Source: Synechococcus sp. RS9916
Lineage (GTDB): Bacteria > Cyanobacteriota > Cyanobacteriia > PCC-6307 > Cyanobiaceae
Length of the DNA stretch: 64,000 bases
Assembly: GCF_000153825.1 (NCBI RefSeq)
Contig: NZ_DS022299.1
Coordinates: forward strand, 2,072,869-2,136,868
Reading direction: 5' to 3'
Notes under the pieces: generated by a model
Database searches by the model: none
What the model was told of the DNA's origin: nothing
The model's input: the letters and a program-made list of their open reading frames with translations, nothing else
Position numbers and translations under genes: made by a program
Shown: positions 1-8,848 of the stretch, piece after piece
Position numbering within the stretch: position 1 is the first letter of the stretch
How the letters are laid out: each line of letters starts with the position of its first letter

Positions 1-690
1 GCAACTCTCGAGGGCCTCAAGGCATTGATCAGGCGTGTCGAGTCCGCCATTGAGTTCGATGGTCAGCTCAGGGCGCCGTTGCTTGAGGGCGATGACACGG
101 TCGTATTGCAGGGGCGGGATGGTGCGGTTTTGTTTGGGATCCAGGCCTTCCAGCCAGGCTTTACGGGCATGCACTGCAAAGCGGGTGGCACCGGCCGCGG
201 CCACGCGGTCGACAAAGGCCTGCAACAGGGCATCACTGTCGAGGTGATCGATGCCCACCCGGTGTTTGACCGTCACCGGTAGCCGTGAGGCCTGGCCCAT
301 GGCTTCCACACAGCGCGCGACACGATCGGGTTCCGCCATCAGGCAGGCACCGAAGTTGCCCGCCTGCACGCGCGGACTCGGGCAGCCCACATTCAGGTTG
401 ATCTCGTCGTAGCCCCAGTCGGCCGCCATCTGGGCAGCTTCCGCCAGCAGGACTGGGTCATCGCCCCCCACTTGCAGAGCGATGGGATGTTCCACGGGAT
501 CGAAATCCAGCAGCCGCTCCCGGCGATTGGTGTGGTGCAGCGCTTGGGCGACCACCATTTCGGAATAGAGCAGGGCCCGGGTGCTGATCTGACGCATCAG
601 GACCCGGAAGTGGCGATCGGTGCAGTCGAGCATCGGCGCAACGCTGAACCGCCAGGCGGGTTCCCGTTCGCCAGAGGTTGGGGAATCCAT
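1..690 (-). CDS. dusA: tRNA-dihydrouridine synthase, DusA type (3' end cut by window)
   Basis: The flavin enzyme reduces uridines in the tRNA D-loop, using NADPH. The 230 visible residues begin MDSPTSGERE, then show the TIM-barrel start (VAPMLDCTDRHFR), the QVGGDDP segment, and NLNVGCPSPRVQAGNFGACLM with the catalytic Cys in GNFGAC. VKHRVGI follows. These motifs and spacing fit the DusA (Dus20) subfamily rather than DusB. The ATG at 688-690 places the FMN-barrel motif close to the N-terminus as expected. The C-terminal half lies outside the window. It is divergent from msrB, with about 70 bp between the two starts. Confidence 0.9.
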   Translation of the reverse strand, partial: MDSPTSGEREPAWRFSVAPMLDCTDRHFRVLMRQISTRALLYSEMVVAQALHHTNRRERLLDFDPVEHPIALQVGGDDPVLLAEAAQMAADWGYDEINLNVGCPSPRVQAGNFGACLMAEPDRVARCVEAMGQASRLPVTVKHRVGIDHLDSDALLQAFVDRVAAAGATRFAVHARKAWLEGLDPKQNRTIPPLQYDRVIALKQRRPELTIELNGGLDTPDQCLEALESC

Positions 691-759
691 CTCTCCATTC
701 TTCCCTTTGCCCTGCCGGCAACTCCTAAAACAGGTGTTGATTCTTGGAAGGGTGGAGCG

Positions 760-1272
760 ATGGCCTCCTCACTGCAGCATTGGTTGCTCAGCCGTCGGTC
801 CTTGCTGGTGGCCGTACTGACCGGCACGGTGGGCGTGTTCCGGGCGCCGGAGCTGGTGCTAGCGGCATCCAAGGCCGAAGACAGTGCCTGGCAGCTCAGT
901 GATGCTGAGTGGAAGCGTCGTCTTTCTCCGGAGGCTTATCGCGTGCTCCGTCAGGAAGGAACAGAACCTCCCTTCACGAGCCCTCTCAATCAAGAAAAGC
1001 GCTCTGGAACCTTCCATTGCGCCGGCTGTGACCTGCCGTTGTTCTCTTCCGAGACCAAGTTCGACAGTGGCACCGGCTGGCCCAGCTTCTGGCAGGGATT
1101 GCCTGGAGCAATTGCCACGAAGATAGATTTCAAGCTGATCATTCCCCGCACCGAGTACCACTGCAGTCGCTGTGGTGGTCACCAGGGCCATGTGTTCAAT
1201 GACGGCCCCAAACCCACCGGAAAGCGCTTCTGCAACAACGGTGTCGCCCTCCGCTTCCAACCGTCCGCATGA
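760..1272 (+). CDS. msrB: Peptide-methionine (R)-S-oxide reductase, exported
   Basis: MsrB repairs methionine-R-sulfoxide in proteins. The 170-aa product has two CxxC pairs (HCAGCDLP and HCSRCGG) that bind zinc, the GWPSFW substrate loop, and the catalytic cysteine in RFCNNGVALRF near the C-terminus. The N-terminus chosen at 760 gives SRRSLLVAVLTG, a twin-arginine motif followed by a hydrophobic stretch and a VLAA cleavage region. Export by Tat to the periplasm or thylakoid lumen is therefore inferred. The open frame extends upstream, but that part overlaps dusA on the other strand. Its 3' end overlaps the next gene. Confidence 0.92.
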   Translation: MASSLQHWLLSRRSLLVAVLTGTVGVFRAPELVLAASKAEDSAWQLSDAEWKRRLSPEAYRVLRQEGTEPPFTSPLNQEKRSGTFHCAGCDLPLFSSETKFDSGTGWPSFWQGLPGAIATKIDFKLIIPRTEYHCSRCGGHQGHVFNDGPKPTGKRFCNNGVALRFQPSA

Positions 1273-2497
1273 TCTGATCGTCATCGGCGGTGGTCCGGCT
1301 GGCTACATGGCTGCGATCACCGCAGCAGAGTTTGGGGTGCAACGGGTGCTGGTGCTGGAGGGCACCCCTGAAGCGCTGCAGAAGGTGCGCATCAGTGGAG
1401 GTGGACGTTGCAATGTCACCCATGCCTGCTGGGATCCCGGCGAGCTAGTCACCCATTACCCCCGCGGCAGCAGGCCCCTGCGCGGACCCTTCAGCCGTTT
1501 CGCCTGTGGGGATGCGATCAGTTGGTTCGATGACCATGGGCTCACCCTTGTGGCGGAGGCCGATGGCCGCATGTTCCCGGAGCAGAACCGGTCGGAGGCC
1601 GTGATTCAGTGCCTCCAGAGAGCGGCTGTGGCGGCAGGCGTTGAACTGCGAACGCGGGCGATGGTGCAGGAGGTTGTGGCGGAGCCGGCTGGGGGGTTTG
1701 TGCTGAACGGTCGTGGTCTGACTGCGCCGCTTCGGGCCCAAAAGTTGATGTTGGCGACAGGCGGCCATCCCAGTGGCCGTCGCTTGGCCCAATCGCTTGG
1801 GCACAACCTGGTGCCCCCGGTGCCATCCCTGTTCAGTTTGTCGTTGCAGGCTCCGGCCCTGGCTGCTTGCAGTGGCATCGCTGTGGATGAGGTGGGCCTG
1901 GATCTGAAGCTGGGGGACCAGCGCTTCCGTCAGCTGGGCCGGGTGTTGATCACCCATCGGGGATTGAGTGGACCGGCCACCCTGCGCTTATCGGCTTTTG
2001 CAGCCCGGGCGCTGCATCAACGCCACTACACAGGTGAGCTGAAGGTGGATTGGAGCGCTGGATTGGGCCGCTCCGGGGTCGAAGCGCGCCTTCAGGACTT
2101 TCGCCGTCAGCAGGCCCGTCGCACCTTGGCGGCCGCCAAACCGTTTGAGCATCTGCCCCGGCGGCTGTGGCAGGCCTTTTTAAAGGAGGTTGATCTGAAT
2201 GCGGAGCGGCGTTGGGCTGACCTTCCCCTCAAGGCCGAGCGTCAGTTGGTGGAGGTGTTAGTCGGGCAGCGTCTATTGATTCAGGGGCGGGGCCCGTTTG
2301 GAGAGGAGTTTGTGACCGCAGGTGGTGTGGAGCTCGGTGAGATCAATCTGGCGACCATGGAGAGCCGTCGCGTTTCCGGTTTGCACCTCGCCGGTGAGTT
2401 GCTGGATGTGGATGGAGTCACCGGCGGCTTCAATTTCCAGGCCTGCTGGACCGGAGGCTGGCTGGCTGGTCAGGCCATTGCCGCTGCTTTGCAGTGA
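1241..2497 (+). CDS. NAD(P)/FAD-dependent oxidoreductase, HI0933/YhiN family
   Basis: A flavoprotein of the HI0933-like family, whose physiological substrate is not established. The Rossmann FAD motif is DLIVIGGGPAGYMAAI at the start. The family motif RISGGGRCNVTHA follows, and the C-terminal FAD contact is VTGGFNFQACWTGGWLAG. Length, about 418 aa, matches the family. The start is uncertain: a GTG at 1241 gives a 32-base overlap with msrB, while ATGs at 1199 or 1172 give longer overlaps and a non-conserved Ser/Pro-rich leader. It ends 7 bases before the convergent pilC stop, and a perfect hairpin spans both stop codons. Confidence 0.85.
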   Translation: MSPSASNRPHDLIVIGGGPAGYMAAITAAEFGVQRVLVLEGTPEALQKVRISGGGRCNVTHACWDPGELVTHYPRGSRPLRGPFSRFACGDAISWFDDHGLTLVAEADGRMFPEQNRSEAVIQCLQRAAVAAGVELRTRAMVQEVVAEPAGGFVLNGRGLTAPLRAQKLMLATGGHPSGRRLAQSLGHNLVPPVPSLFSLSLQAPALAACSGIAVDEVGLDLKLGDQRFRQLGRVLITHRGLSGPATLRLSAFAARALHQRHYTGELKVDWSAGLGRSGVEARLQDFRRQQARRTLAAAKPFEHLPRRLWQAFLKEVDLNAERRWADLPLKAERQLVEVLVGQRLLIQGRGPFGEEFVTAGGVELGEINLATMESRRVSGLHLAGELLDVDGVTGGFNFQACWTGGWLAGQAIAAALQ

Positions 2498-2510
2498 GCC
2501 CGGCTCACTG
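2492..2510. terminator. Hairpin spanning two convergent stop codons
   Basis: A perfect 8-bp inverted repeat (CAGTGAGC, loop CCG, GCTCACTG) includes the TGA of the flavoprotein gene and the TGA of pilC on the opposite strand. No T-run follows on either side, so it is at best a weak bidirectional terminator or a 3'-end stabiliser. Confidence 0.4.
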
Positions 2511-3779
2511 GATCTGATCGAAGACCGTGAACATCGGTAGATACATGGCCAACAGGATGGAGCCGACAATGCCGCCCACCACCACGATCATGGCCGGCTC
2601 CAGCATCGAGGTGAGCGCCTTGACTGCGGCGGACACCTCGTCTTCGTAGAAATCGGCCACCTTGCTGAGCATCTGGTCCATCTCCCCGGTTTCCTCGCCG
2701 ATCGCCAGCATGCTGAGGGCCATCTCGGGCAGCACCTGCTGACGGATCAGGGCTGTACTTAGCAACACCCCTTCCTGCACCAACGTGCGGGACTCCAGGA
2801 TTGCGTCGGCAATGATCGAGTTGCCGGCGGTTTCGCTGGAAATCTCCAGCGACATCAAGATTGGCACCCCGGCCCGGGTGAGGGAGCTGAAGATCCGGCA
2901 GAACTGGGCAGTGGCGGTTTTGATGATCAAGTCGCCGAACAGCGGCAGCTTGAGCATCAGCCGGTCGATCACCCGCCGACCGTTGTCGGTGGCGTAGTAG
3001 CGGCTGATCAGCCAGATGCCGATCAAAAGCCCCCCGGCCAGCAGCAAGGAGAAGGAGGAGCGCAACAGGCTGCTGAGGTCCACCATCATCTGGGTGAACA
3101 CCGGTAACTCGGCCCCCAGATCTTCAAAGATCCCCGCGAAGGTGGGAATCAGAAAGATCGTCATCCCCAGGAACACCAGGATCGCGATCGCCAGCACGGC
3201 GACTGGGTAGCCGAGGGCTCCCTTGATCTGGTTTTGCAGCCGTGCATTGTCTTCCAGCAGTTTGGCCAGGCGTTTGAGGGATTCATCGAGCACACCCCCT
3301 GCCTCACCGGCTTCCACCATGGCGATGCTGAGCTTGTCGAACACCTTCGGCCATTGGCGCATGGCCGCGGCCATGGCTGTGCCCTGGTTCACATCCAGCC
3401 CGATCTGCACCAAGGCCCGTTTGAACATGGGCAGCCGTTGCTGGCTCGCCATCAGATCCAGGCTGCGCACGATCGGTACGCCGGCATCCACGAGGGCCGC
3501 CAGCTTGCTGGCAAAAACAGCTTTTTCGCGCACGCCGGGCGCCTTTTCAAAGGCGGCACTGAGGTCAAGCGACAGCAGGCCTTGCCGCCCACCGCTGCTG
3601 TTGGCTCCCTTGGTTTCCCCTGGTTTGCGCGTTGTTTTGGCGTCCTCCACTTGCAGCGTGGTGGCTTTGATGCCCCGACGGCGCAGCAGTTTGCGGGCCG
3701 TTGCTAAATCCGACGCTTGGATTCGAACGCTGCGGTCCCCTCCGCTGGCGGCTTGGTAGGTGGCGACAAAGCTGGCCAT
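2505..3779 (-). CDS. pilC: Type IV pilus inner-membrane platform protein PilC
   Basis: PilC/GspF is the integral membrane platform on which the pilus motor ATPases act. The 424-aa product has an N-terminal cytoplasmic part (FVATYQAASGGDRSV) and two T2SF domains, each with a helical bundle and a hydrophobic segment: about 205-230 (VAVLAIAILVFLGMTIFLIP) and about 395-420 (MIVVVGGIVGSILLAMYLP). The paired motifs EAGEAGG and IGEETGEMD are typical. It is the last gene of a pilB-pilT-pilC set, 11 bp downstream of pilT. Start is the ATG at 3777-3779. Confidence 0.93.
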   Translation of the reverse strand: MASFVATYQAASGGDRSVRIQASDLATARKLLRRRGIKATTLQVEDAKTTRKPGETKGANSSGGRQGLLSLDLSAAFEKAPGVREKAVFASKLAALVDAGVPIVRSLDLMASQQRLPMFKRALVQIGLDVNQGTAMAAAMRQWPKVFDKLSIAMVEAGEAGGVLDESLKRLAKLLEDNARLQNQIKGALGYPVAVLAIAILVFLGMTIFLIPTFAGIFEDLGAELPVFTQMMVDLSSLLRSSFSLLLAGGLLIGIWLISRYYATDNGRRVIDRLMLKLPLFGDLIIKTATAQFCRIFSSLTRAGVPILMSLEISSETAGNSIIADAILESRTLVQEGVLLSTALIRQQVLPEMALSMLAIGEETGEMDQMLSKVADFYEDEVSAAVKALTSMLEPAMIVVVGGIVGSILLAMYLPMFTVFDQIQ

Positions 3780-3790
3780 GGTGCGCTGCT

Positions 3791-4876
3791 TCAGCTGCCG
3801 CCCAGCAGACGGTCGAGTTCACCCGGTTTTCCAGCTTTGGCCATCGCCTCGGCCTGACTGATCGCCCCTTCCTGCACGAGGGTCGCCAGAGCCCGCTCCA
3901 AGGTCTGCATCCCCAGATCGCCTCCCGTTTGGATCTGGGAATAGAGCTGGGCGGTCTTGCCTTCGCGAATCAGGTTGGCGATGGCTGGGTTGTTGATCAT
4001 GATTTCCTGCGCCATCACCCGGCCGAATTGACCGGGTTGGGGGTTCTCGCGTTTGCACAGGGTCTGCGAGAACACGGCCACCAGGCTTCCTGAGAGTTGC
4101 ACACGGATCTGGGTCTGCTGGCCTGGCGGAAACACATCCACCATCCGATCCACGGTCTGGGCGGCGGAACTGGTGTGCAGCGTGCCGAACACCAGGTGGC
4201 CAGTTTCCGCTGCGCTGATGGCCAGTTGAATTGTTTCCAGATCCCGCATCTCACCCACCAGGATCACATCGGGGTCTTCTCGCAGGGCCGCTCGCAGGGC
4301 GTTGGCAAAACTGCGGGTGTCTTCGTTGAGCTGGCGCTGGTGCACCATGCTGCGGTCGCTGCGATACACGAATTCGATCGGGTCTTCGATCGTGAGGATG
4401 TGTTCGCTGCGGGTGTGGTTGATGTGGTCCAGAAGGGCCGCCAGGGTGGTGGTTTTGCCCGATCCGGTGGGGCCTGTCACCAGCACCAGCCCCCGGGGGC
4501 GAGCACTGGTCTCCACCACCACCGGCGGCAGGTTGAGGGTTTCGATGCTCGGAATGGAGCTCCCTAGCGCCCGCAGGCAAGCGGCATAACTGCCTTTCTG
4601 GCGGTAAACGTTGACCCGGAAGCGGGCCACTCCTTTGAGGCCATAGGCGCAATCCAGCTCCCAGGTCTGTTCGAGCGTTTTGCGCTGGGTGTTGTTGAGC
4701 ATCGAGAAGATCAGCCGGTTGCAGCTCTCTTCACTTAGGGGGGTGTCGGTGAGGGGACGCAGCTGGCCGCTGAAGCGTCCGAAGGGCGGTTGGCCACAGG
4801 CGAGATGCAGATCGCTGCCCTCCCCCTTCACCAGCTGCTCCATCAGGTCTTCGATCATCAGATCCATGGCGGGCAT
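3791..4876 (-). CDS. pilT: Type IV pilus retraction ATPase PilT
   Basis: PilT is the hexameric AAA-type motor that depolymerises pili. The 361-aa length fits the family. Visible motifs are the Walker A GPTGSGKTTTLAALLDHIN, the Asp box IEDPIEF, the Walker B region DPDVILVGEMRDLETI, and the His box GHLVFGTLHT. The PilT-type C-terminal AQEIMINNPAIANLIREGK is present, which separates it from PilB. It starts directly after the pilB stop and precedes pilC, so co-transcription is likely. Confidence 0.95.
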   Translation of the reverse strand: MPAMDLMIEDLMEQLVKGEGSDLHLACGQPPFGRFSGQLRPLTDTPLSEESCNRLIFSMLNNTQRKTLEQTWELDCAYGLKGVARFRVNVYRQKGSYAACLRALGSSIPSIETLNLPPVVVETSARPRGLVLVTGPTGSGKTTTLAALLDHINHTRSEHILTIEDPIEFVYRSDRSMVHQRQLNEDTRSFANALRAALREDPDVILVGEMRDLETIQLAISAAETGHLVFGTLHTSSAAQTVDRMVDVFPPGQQTQIRVQLSGSLVAVFSQTLCKRENPQPGQFGRVMAQEIMINNPAIANLIREGKTAQLYSQIQTGGDLGMQTLERALATLVQEGAISQAEAMAKAGKPGELDRLLGGS

Positions 4877-4877
4877 C

Positions 4878-6578
4878 TCACTGACGGGGCGTCAGACAGT
4901 ACGGACATTCCAGCCACCCTTCCTGCAGTCCGCCACCACATCCTTCACATGTGACGGTGCTCAGGGCCCGGGCGCGTCGTTCCGATTCCAGCCCTGAATC
5001 GGTCAGGATCATTCTCCCCACCTCTTCCAGGGTCGTCTGACCCTTGCGCACCAGTTCGAGGCTGTAACCCAGCAGCGTTTTCATGCCGGATTCCAAGGCC
5101 AGGCGGCGCAGCACATCGGTGGTGGCCCCATTGGCCACGGCGGTGGCCAGCTGTTCATTCATGCGCAGCACTTCATAGACCCCAATCCGACCCTGGTAGC
5201 CACTGCCCTGACAGTGCGGGCAGGGTTCACCAGTGCCGTCGTGGTGGTGAGCGCGGAAGAAGCGCACATGGCTTTCGTGGTGGCTCATCAGGCCAAACCG
5301 AGCCAGTTCGGTGGCGTTGGGCTGATAGCTCTGGCGGCAGTGGCTGCACACCTTGCGCAACAGCCTCTGAGAGACGATCCCGATCAGGGAGGCGCTGACC
5401 ATGAACGGTTCCACCCCCATTTCGCCGAGGCGGGCGATGGCGCTGGGGGCGTCATTGCAATGCAGCGTGGTGAGCACCAGGTGGCCGGTGAGGGCGGCTT
5501 CGATGGCGGTTTTTGCCGTTTCCAGATCGCGGGTTTCCCCCACCAGCAGCACATCTGGGTCCTGGCGCATGAAGGCCCGCAGAGCCGTGCTGAAGTCGAA
5601 GCCCTTCTCCCGGTTCACCTGGCACTGGGTGATGCCCGGCAGGGTGTATTCGATCGGGTCCTCCACCGTGGAGATGTTGATGCCGGGGTCGTTCCGTTCC
5701 GCCAGCAGCGAATAGAGGGTGGTCGACTTCCCCGATCCAGTCGGTCCGGTGACCAGGATCATTCCGAAGGGTTTGGAGCCAAGCGCCCGCACCAGCTCCA
5801 GGGCCTCCGGGTTGGAGATCAGTTTGTCGAGCCCCAGTTGGGTGGAGGAGCTGTCCAGCAGCCTGAGCACGATTTTTTCGCCGAAGCGGCTGGGCAGGCT
5901 GTTGACCCGGAAATCCACGGTGCGATCGCGGAAGCGCCTGCGGATGCGCCCGTCCTGAGCCTGCCGACGTTCGGCGATGTCCAGGTCGGCCATGATCTTG
6001 AAACGGGAGGTGACGGCTGGCACCAGCCGGGCCGGCAGCGGTTCGCTGTAGCTCTGCAGGACGCCGTCCTGGCGGAAGCGCACCTGCAGCCCGATCTGCT
6101 GGGGTTCCACGTGGATGTCGCTGGCGCCCAGTTGCAGGGCCTGCAGCAGGATCCGGTTCACCAGATTCACCACCGGTGAGGCGTTGGTGTCGCGGAGCGT
6201 CTGTTCGAGGTCTTCGTGGTTTGCGGTCAGGCGCGTCTGGTCTTCAGCGTTCTCCTCCAGCACCCCCTCACTGTTGAAGCCGGAGAGCAGTGAGTCGAGG
6301 TTGATGGCGTCGTCGTCGCTCGCGCTTGCTTTGAGGGGCTCCTCCACCAGAGCATCCGGGTTGGCGTCCGGCTGACTGCTGTCAATGGGTGGGGTTGCTT
6401 CAGCAGAACCGGTCGACTGCAGTGCGGCCAGTGCAGCGGCCACCCGGGGATGCTCGGCCGGTGCCAAGCCTTTGTCCACCAGGCGTTTCACTAGGCGTTC
6501 GTGGTTTGTGGTGTCGAGCTTGTCCGGCACTGCTTCCTGCAGCAACAGCTCCAGAACCAAGCGCTGCGGTTGACTCAC
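4878..6578 (-). CDS. pilB: Type IV pilus assembly ATPase PilB
   Basis: PilB powers pilus extension. The product is about 566 aa: a divergent N-terminal domain, then the GspE/PilB core with Walker A GPTGSGKSTTLYSLLAE, IEDP-like VEDPIEY, Walker B DPDVLLVGETRDLETA and GHLVLTTLHCNDA. The tetracysteine zinc loop is CSHCRQS...CPHCQGSG. An unusual extra C-terminal CEGCGG...CPYC pair follows. I prefer the GTG at 6576-6578 (leading to SQPQRLVLELLLQ). A GTG at 6647 would add 23 residues and leave only 39 bp for the divergent grpE promoter. Confidence 0.92.
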   Translation of the reverse strand: MSQPQRLVLELLLQEAVPDKLDTTNHERLVKRLVDKGLAPAEHPRVAAALAALQSTGSAEATPPIDSSQPDANPDALVEEPLKASASDDDAINLDSLLSGFNSEGVLEENAEDQTRLTANHEDLEQTLRDTNASPVVNLVNRILLQALQLGASDIHVEPQQIGLQVRFRQDGVLQSYSEPLPARLVPAVTSRFKIMADLDIAERRQAQDGRIRRRFRDRTVDFRVNSLPSRFGEKIVLRLLDSSSTQLGLDKLISNPEALELVRALGSKPFGMILVTGPTGSGKSTTLYSLLAERNDPGINISTVEDPIEYTLPGITQCQVNREKGFDFSTALRAFMRQDPDVLLVGETRDLETAKTAIEAALTGHLVLTTLHCNDAPSAIARLGEMGVEPFMVSASLIGIVSQRLLRKVCSHCRQSYQPNATELARFGLMSHHESHVRFFRAHHHDGTGEPCPHCQGSGYQGRIGVYEVLRMNEQLATAVANGATTDVLRRLALESGMKTLLGYSLELVRKGQTTLEEVGRMILTDSGLESERRARALSTVTCEGCGGGLQEGWLECPYCLTPRQ

Positions 6579-6634
6579 GGCACTGCCGGCGAGGGATGGA
6601 TGACCTGAAGGTGCGGGCTTCCCCCGCTTGTGGG

Positions 6635-6649
6635 AGGTGAGCCTCACCT
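6635..6649. promoter_or_regulatory. Perfect inverted repeat between pilB and grpE
   Basis: AGGTGAG-C-CTCACCT is a perfect 7-bp dyad with a one-base spacer, in the space between the divergent pilB and grpE genes. Its place suggests an operator or a short structured leader for grpE. It does not match the CIRCE heat-shock operator. Function is unknown. Confidence 0.35.
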
Positions 6650-6686
6650 ATCAACATGTCTAGGTGTGAATCTCCAACTGGTCAGC

Positions 6687-7424
6687 ATGAGCGGCGATCC
6701 CTCTTCCCCTGCCAACGATCTCGCCGCTGACGCTGCAGCATCGGGTCAGGTTGCTGATGCGGCAGCGGAGTCTGTTGACGCTCCCGTTGCTGATGCTGCT
6801 GCAGGTGTCGCCGAGCAGCCGGCCACGGACGCTCGCGACAACGACGCCCGCCTGGAGCAATTGGAGCGTGAGCACAGCAGCCTGCGGGAGGAGCACGAGA
6901 CCCTGCGCAGTCAGTACATGCGCATCGCTGCTGATTTCGACAATTTCCGCAAGCGCCAGAGCCGCGATCAGGATGACCTGAAGCTGCAGCTCACCTGCAA
7001 CACCCTGAGCGAGATTCTCCCGGTGGTGGACAACTTTGAGCGGGCCCGCCAGCAGCTCAACCCCGAGGGTGAAGAGGCTCAGGCTCTGCACCGCAGCTAC
7101 CAGGGTCTCTACAAGCAATTGGTGGAGGTGCTGAAGCAGCTTGGTGTGGCTCCCATGCGGGTGGTGGGTCAGGAGTTCGACCCAACCCTGCACGAAGCGG
7201 TGCTGCGTGAACCCAGCGAGGAGCATCACGAGGATGTGGTGATCGAGGAGTTGCAGCGGGGCTATCACCTCAATGGCCGGGTGCTGCGCCACGCCATGGT
7301 CAAGGTGTCGATGGGCCCTGGTCCCCAGGGAGAGGCCGCGGCTGCTCCGGCCGCAGATGCGGTCACGGATTCCGGCTCCGATCAGGCCTCGATGGAGGGA
7401 GAACCCAACCACCAGGAGGCCTGA
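6687..7424 (+). CDS. grpE: Nucleotide exchange factor GrpE
   Basis: GrpE releases ADP from DnaK. The 245-aa protein has an Ala/Asp-rich disordered N-terminus and a long coiled coil (about 55-100). The conserved [17 protein letters not shown] segment and the C-terminal beta domain ([31 protein letters not shown]) follow. The ATG at 6687 is preferred, because the upstream extension has no conserved features. It lies 45 bp upstream of dnaJ, so the two likely form a chaperone operon. Confidence 0.95.
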   Translation: MSGDPSSPANDLAADAAASGQVADAAAESVDAPVADAAAGVAEQPATDARDNDARLEQLEREHSSLREEHETLRSQYMRIAADFDNFRKRQSRDQDDLKLQLTCNTLSEILPVVDNFERARQQLNPEGEEAQALHRSYQGLYKQLVEVLKQLGVAPMRVVGQEFDPTLHEAVLREPSEEHHEDVVIEELQRGYHLNGRVLRHAMVKVSMGPGPQGEAAAAPAADAVTDSGSDQASMEGEPNHQEA

Positions 7425-7469
7425 GCCCCCTGGGCTGGCCCTTAGGGTGATGAACGGGATGACGAGCTG

Positions 7470-8603
7470 ATGGCCGATTTTTACGACCTGCTCGGCGTCA
7501 GTCGTGACGCCGACGCCGACACGTTGAAGCGTGCCTATCGGCGCCTCGCTCGCCAGTACCACCCGGATATCAACAAGGAGCCTGGCGCCGAGGACCGTTT
7601 CAAGGAGATCGGTCGGGCTTACGAAGTTCTGAGCGACCCCCAGTCCAAGGCCCGCTACGACCAGTTTGGTGAGGCGGGTCTCGGCGGTGCCGCCGGCATG
7701 CCCGATATGGGCGACATGGGCGGCTTTGCCGACCTGTTTGAGACCTTCTTCAGTGGATTTGGTGGTGCTGGTGGCGGTGCTGCAGGACGCCAGCGCCGGA
7801 ATGGTCCGCAGCAGGGTGATGACCTGCGCTACGACCTCACCATCGATTTCGACCAGGCCGTGTTCGGCCAGGAACGCGAAATCCGCATTCCGCATCTCGA
7901 GACCTGCACCACCTGCAACGGCAGCGGTGCCAAATCGGGCAGCGGCCCCACCACCTGTTCCACCTGCGGAGGGGTTGGTCAGGTGCGACGGGCGACCCGC
8001 ACCCCCTTCGGCAACTTCACCCAGGTGGCCGAATGTCCGACCTGCAATGGCACTGGTCAGGTGATTGCTGATCCCTGCAATGCCTGTGGAGGGCAGGGCG
8101 TGACTCAGGTGCGTAAAAAGCTGCGCATCAATATTCCTGCTGGAGTCGATTCCGGCACGCGCTTGCGTGTGGCCGGCGAAGGCAATGCTGGCTTGAGGGG
8201 CGGCCCTGCAGGCGACCTGTATGTGTTCCTGACGGTCAAACCCCATCCCCATCTGCGCCGGGATGGACTCACGGTGCTGTCTGACGTCAAGGTCAGCTAT
8301 CTCCAGGCGATTCTGGGCGACACCATTGAGGTGGAAACGGTGGATGGCCCCACCAGTCTGGAGATTCCCCCCGGCACCCAGCCGAATGCGGTGCTCACCC
8401 TGGAGAACAAGGGCATTCCCAAGCTTGGTAATCCGGTGGCCCGTGGCAACCAGCGGGTGACCGTTGCGGTGCAGTTGCCGACGCGTCTCAACGATGACGA
8501 GCGCACCCTGCTGGAGCAGCTCGCTGGCCATCACTCGGCGCGTGGGGTGCAGCATCACCACCACAAGAGTGGTTTGTTTGCACGCCTCTTTGGTCAGGGT
8601 TGA
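7470..8603 (+). CDS. dnaJ: Chaperone protein DnaJ (type I)
   Basis: The 377-aa co-chaperone stimulates the DnaK ATPase. The J domain holds the HPD motif (YHPDINKE, about residue 31). It is followed by a Gly-rich linker (GGFADLF...[11 protein letters not shown]) and four CxxCxGxG-type zinc motifs: [33 protein letters not shown]-terminal peptide-binding domains end in a His-rich stretch. The full zinc domain makes this a type I DnaJ. The stop overlaps the start of the next gene, showing translational coupling. Confidence 0.97.
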   Translation: MADFYDLLGVSRDADADTLKRAYRRLARQYHPDINKEPGAEDRFKEIGRAYEVLSDPQSKARYDQFGEAGLGGAAGMPDMGDMGGFADLFETFFSGFGGAGGGAAGRQRRNGPQQGDDLRYDLTIDFDQAVFGQEREIRIPHLETCTTCNGSGAKSGSGPTTCSTCGGVGQVRRATRTPFGNFTQVAECPTCNGTGQVIADPCNACGGQGVTQVRKKLRINIPAGVDSGTRLRVAGEGNAGLRGGPAGDLYVFLTVKPHPHLRRDGLTVLSDVKVSYLQAILGDTIEVETVDGPTSLEIPPGTQPNAVLTLENKGIPKLGNPVARGNQRVTVAVQLPTRLNDDERTLLEQLAGHHSARGVQHHHHKSGLFARLFGQG

Positions 8604-8848
8604 CCGTGGCGGAGACCGGCCCCGATCAGCGGCTTGATCTCCGCGGCACGCCTTGTCCGGTGAATTTCATTCGTTGCAAGCTCACCTTGGAGACGATGGC
8701 CTCGGGTGAGGTGTTGTCGGTGACCCTTGACCGGGGTGAACCGGAAGCCATGGTGGTGCCTGGTTTGGAGCAAGACGGCCACCGGGTTGAGGTCGAGGAC
8801 GGCGACGATCACTGGGTGGCGCTGCGGGTGATCTGCGGCGGTGGCTGA
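8600..8848 (+). CDS. TusA/SirA-family sulfur carrier-like protein
   Basis: An 82-aa protein with the TusA fold signature [17 protein letters not shown]. TusA proteins carry persulfide sulfur on the Cys of a CPxP motif. Here the motif reads CPVN, so the second proline is missing while the cysteine is kept. The start is TTG at 8600, overlapping the dnaJ TGA, or GTG at 8606. The 3' end overlaps rsgA by 8 bases. The position in a dnaJ-tusA-like-rsgA run suggests co-expression. A role in tRNA thiolation is possible but not shown. Confidence 0.75.
   Translation: MTVAETGPDQRLDLRGTPCPVNFIRCKLTLETMASGEVLSVTLDRGEPEAMVVPGLEQDGHRVEVEDGDDHWVALRVICGGG

Noticed and set aside
6660-8564. 634-codon open frame antisense to grpE and dnaJ
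   Set aside because: The sense strand carries textbook GrpE and DnaJ motifs. The antisense frame is a high-GC shadow with His/Gly/Leu-rich composition and no domain.
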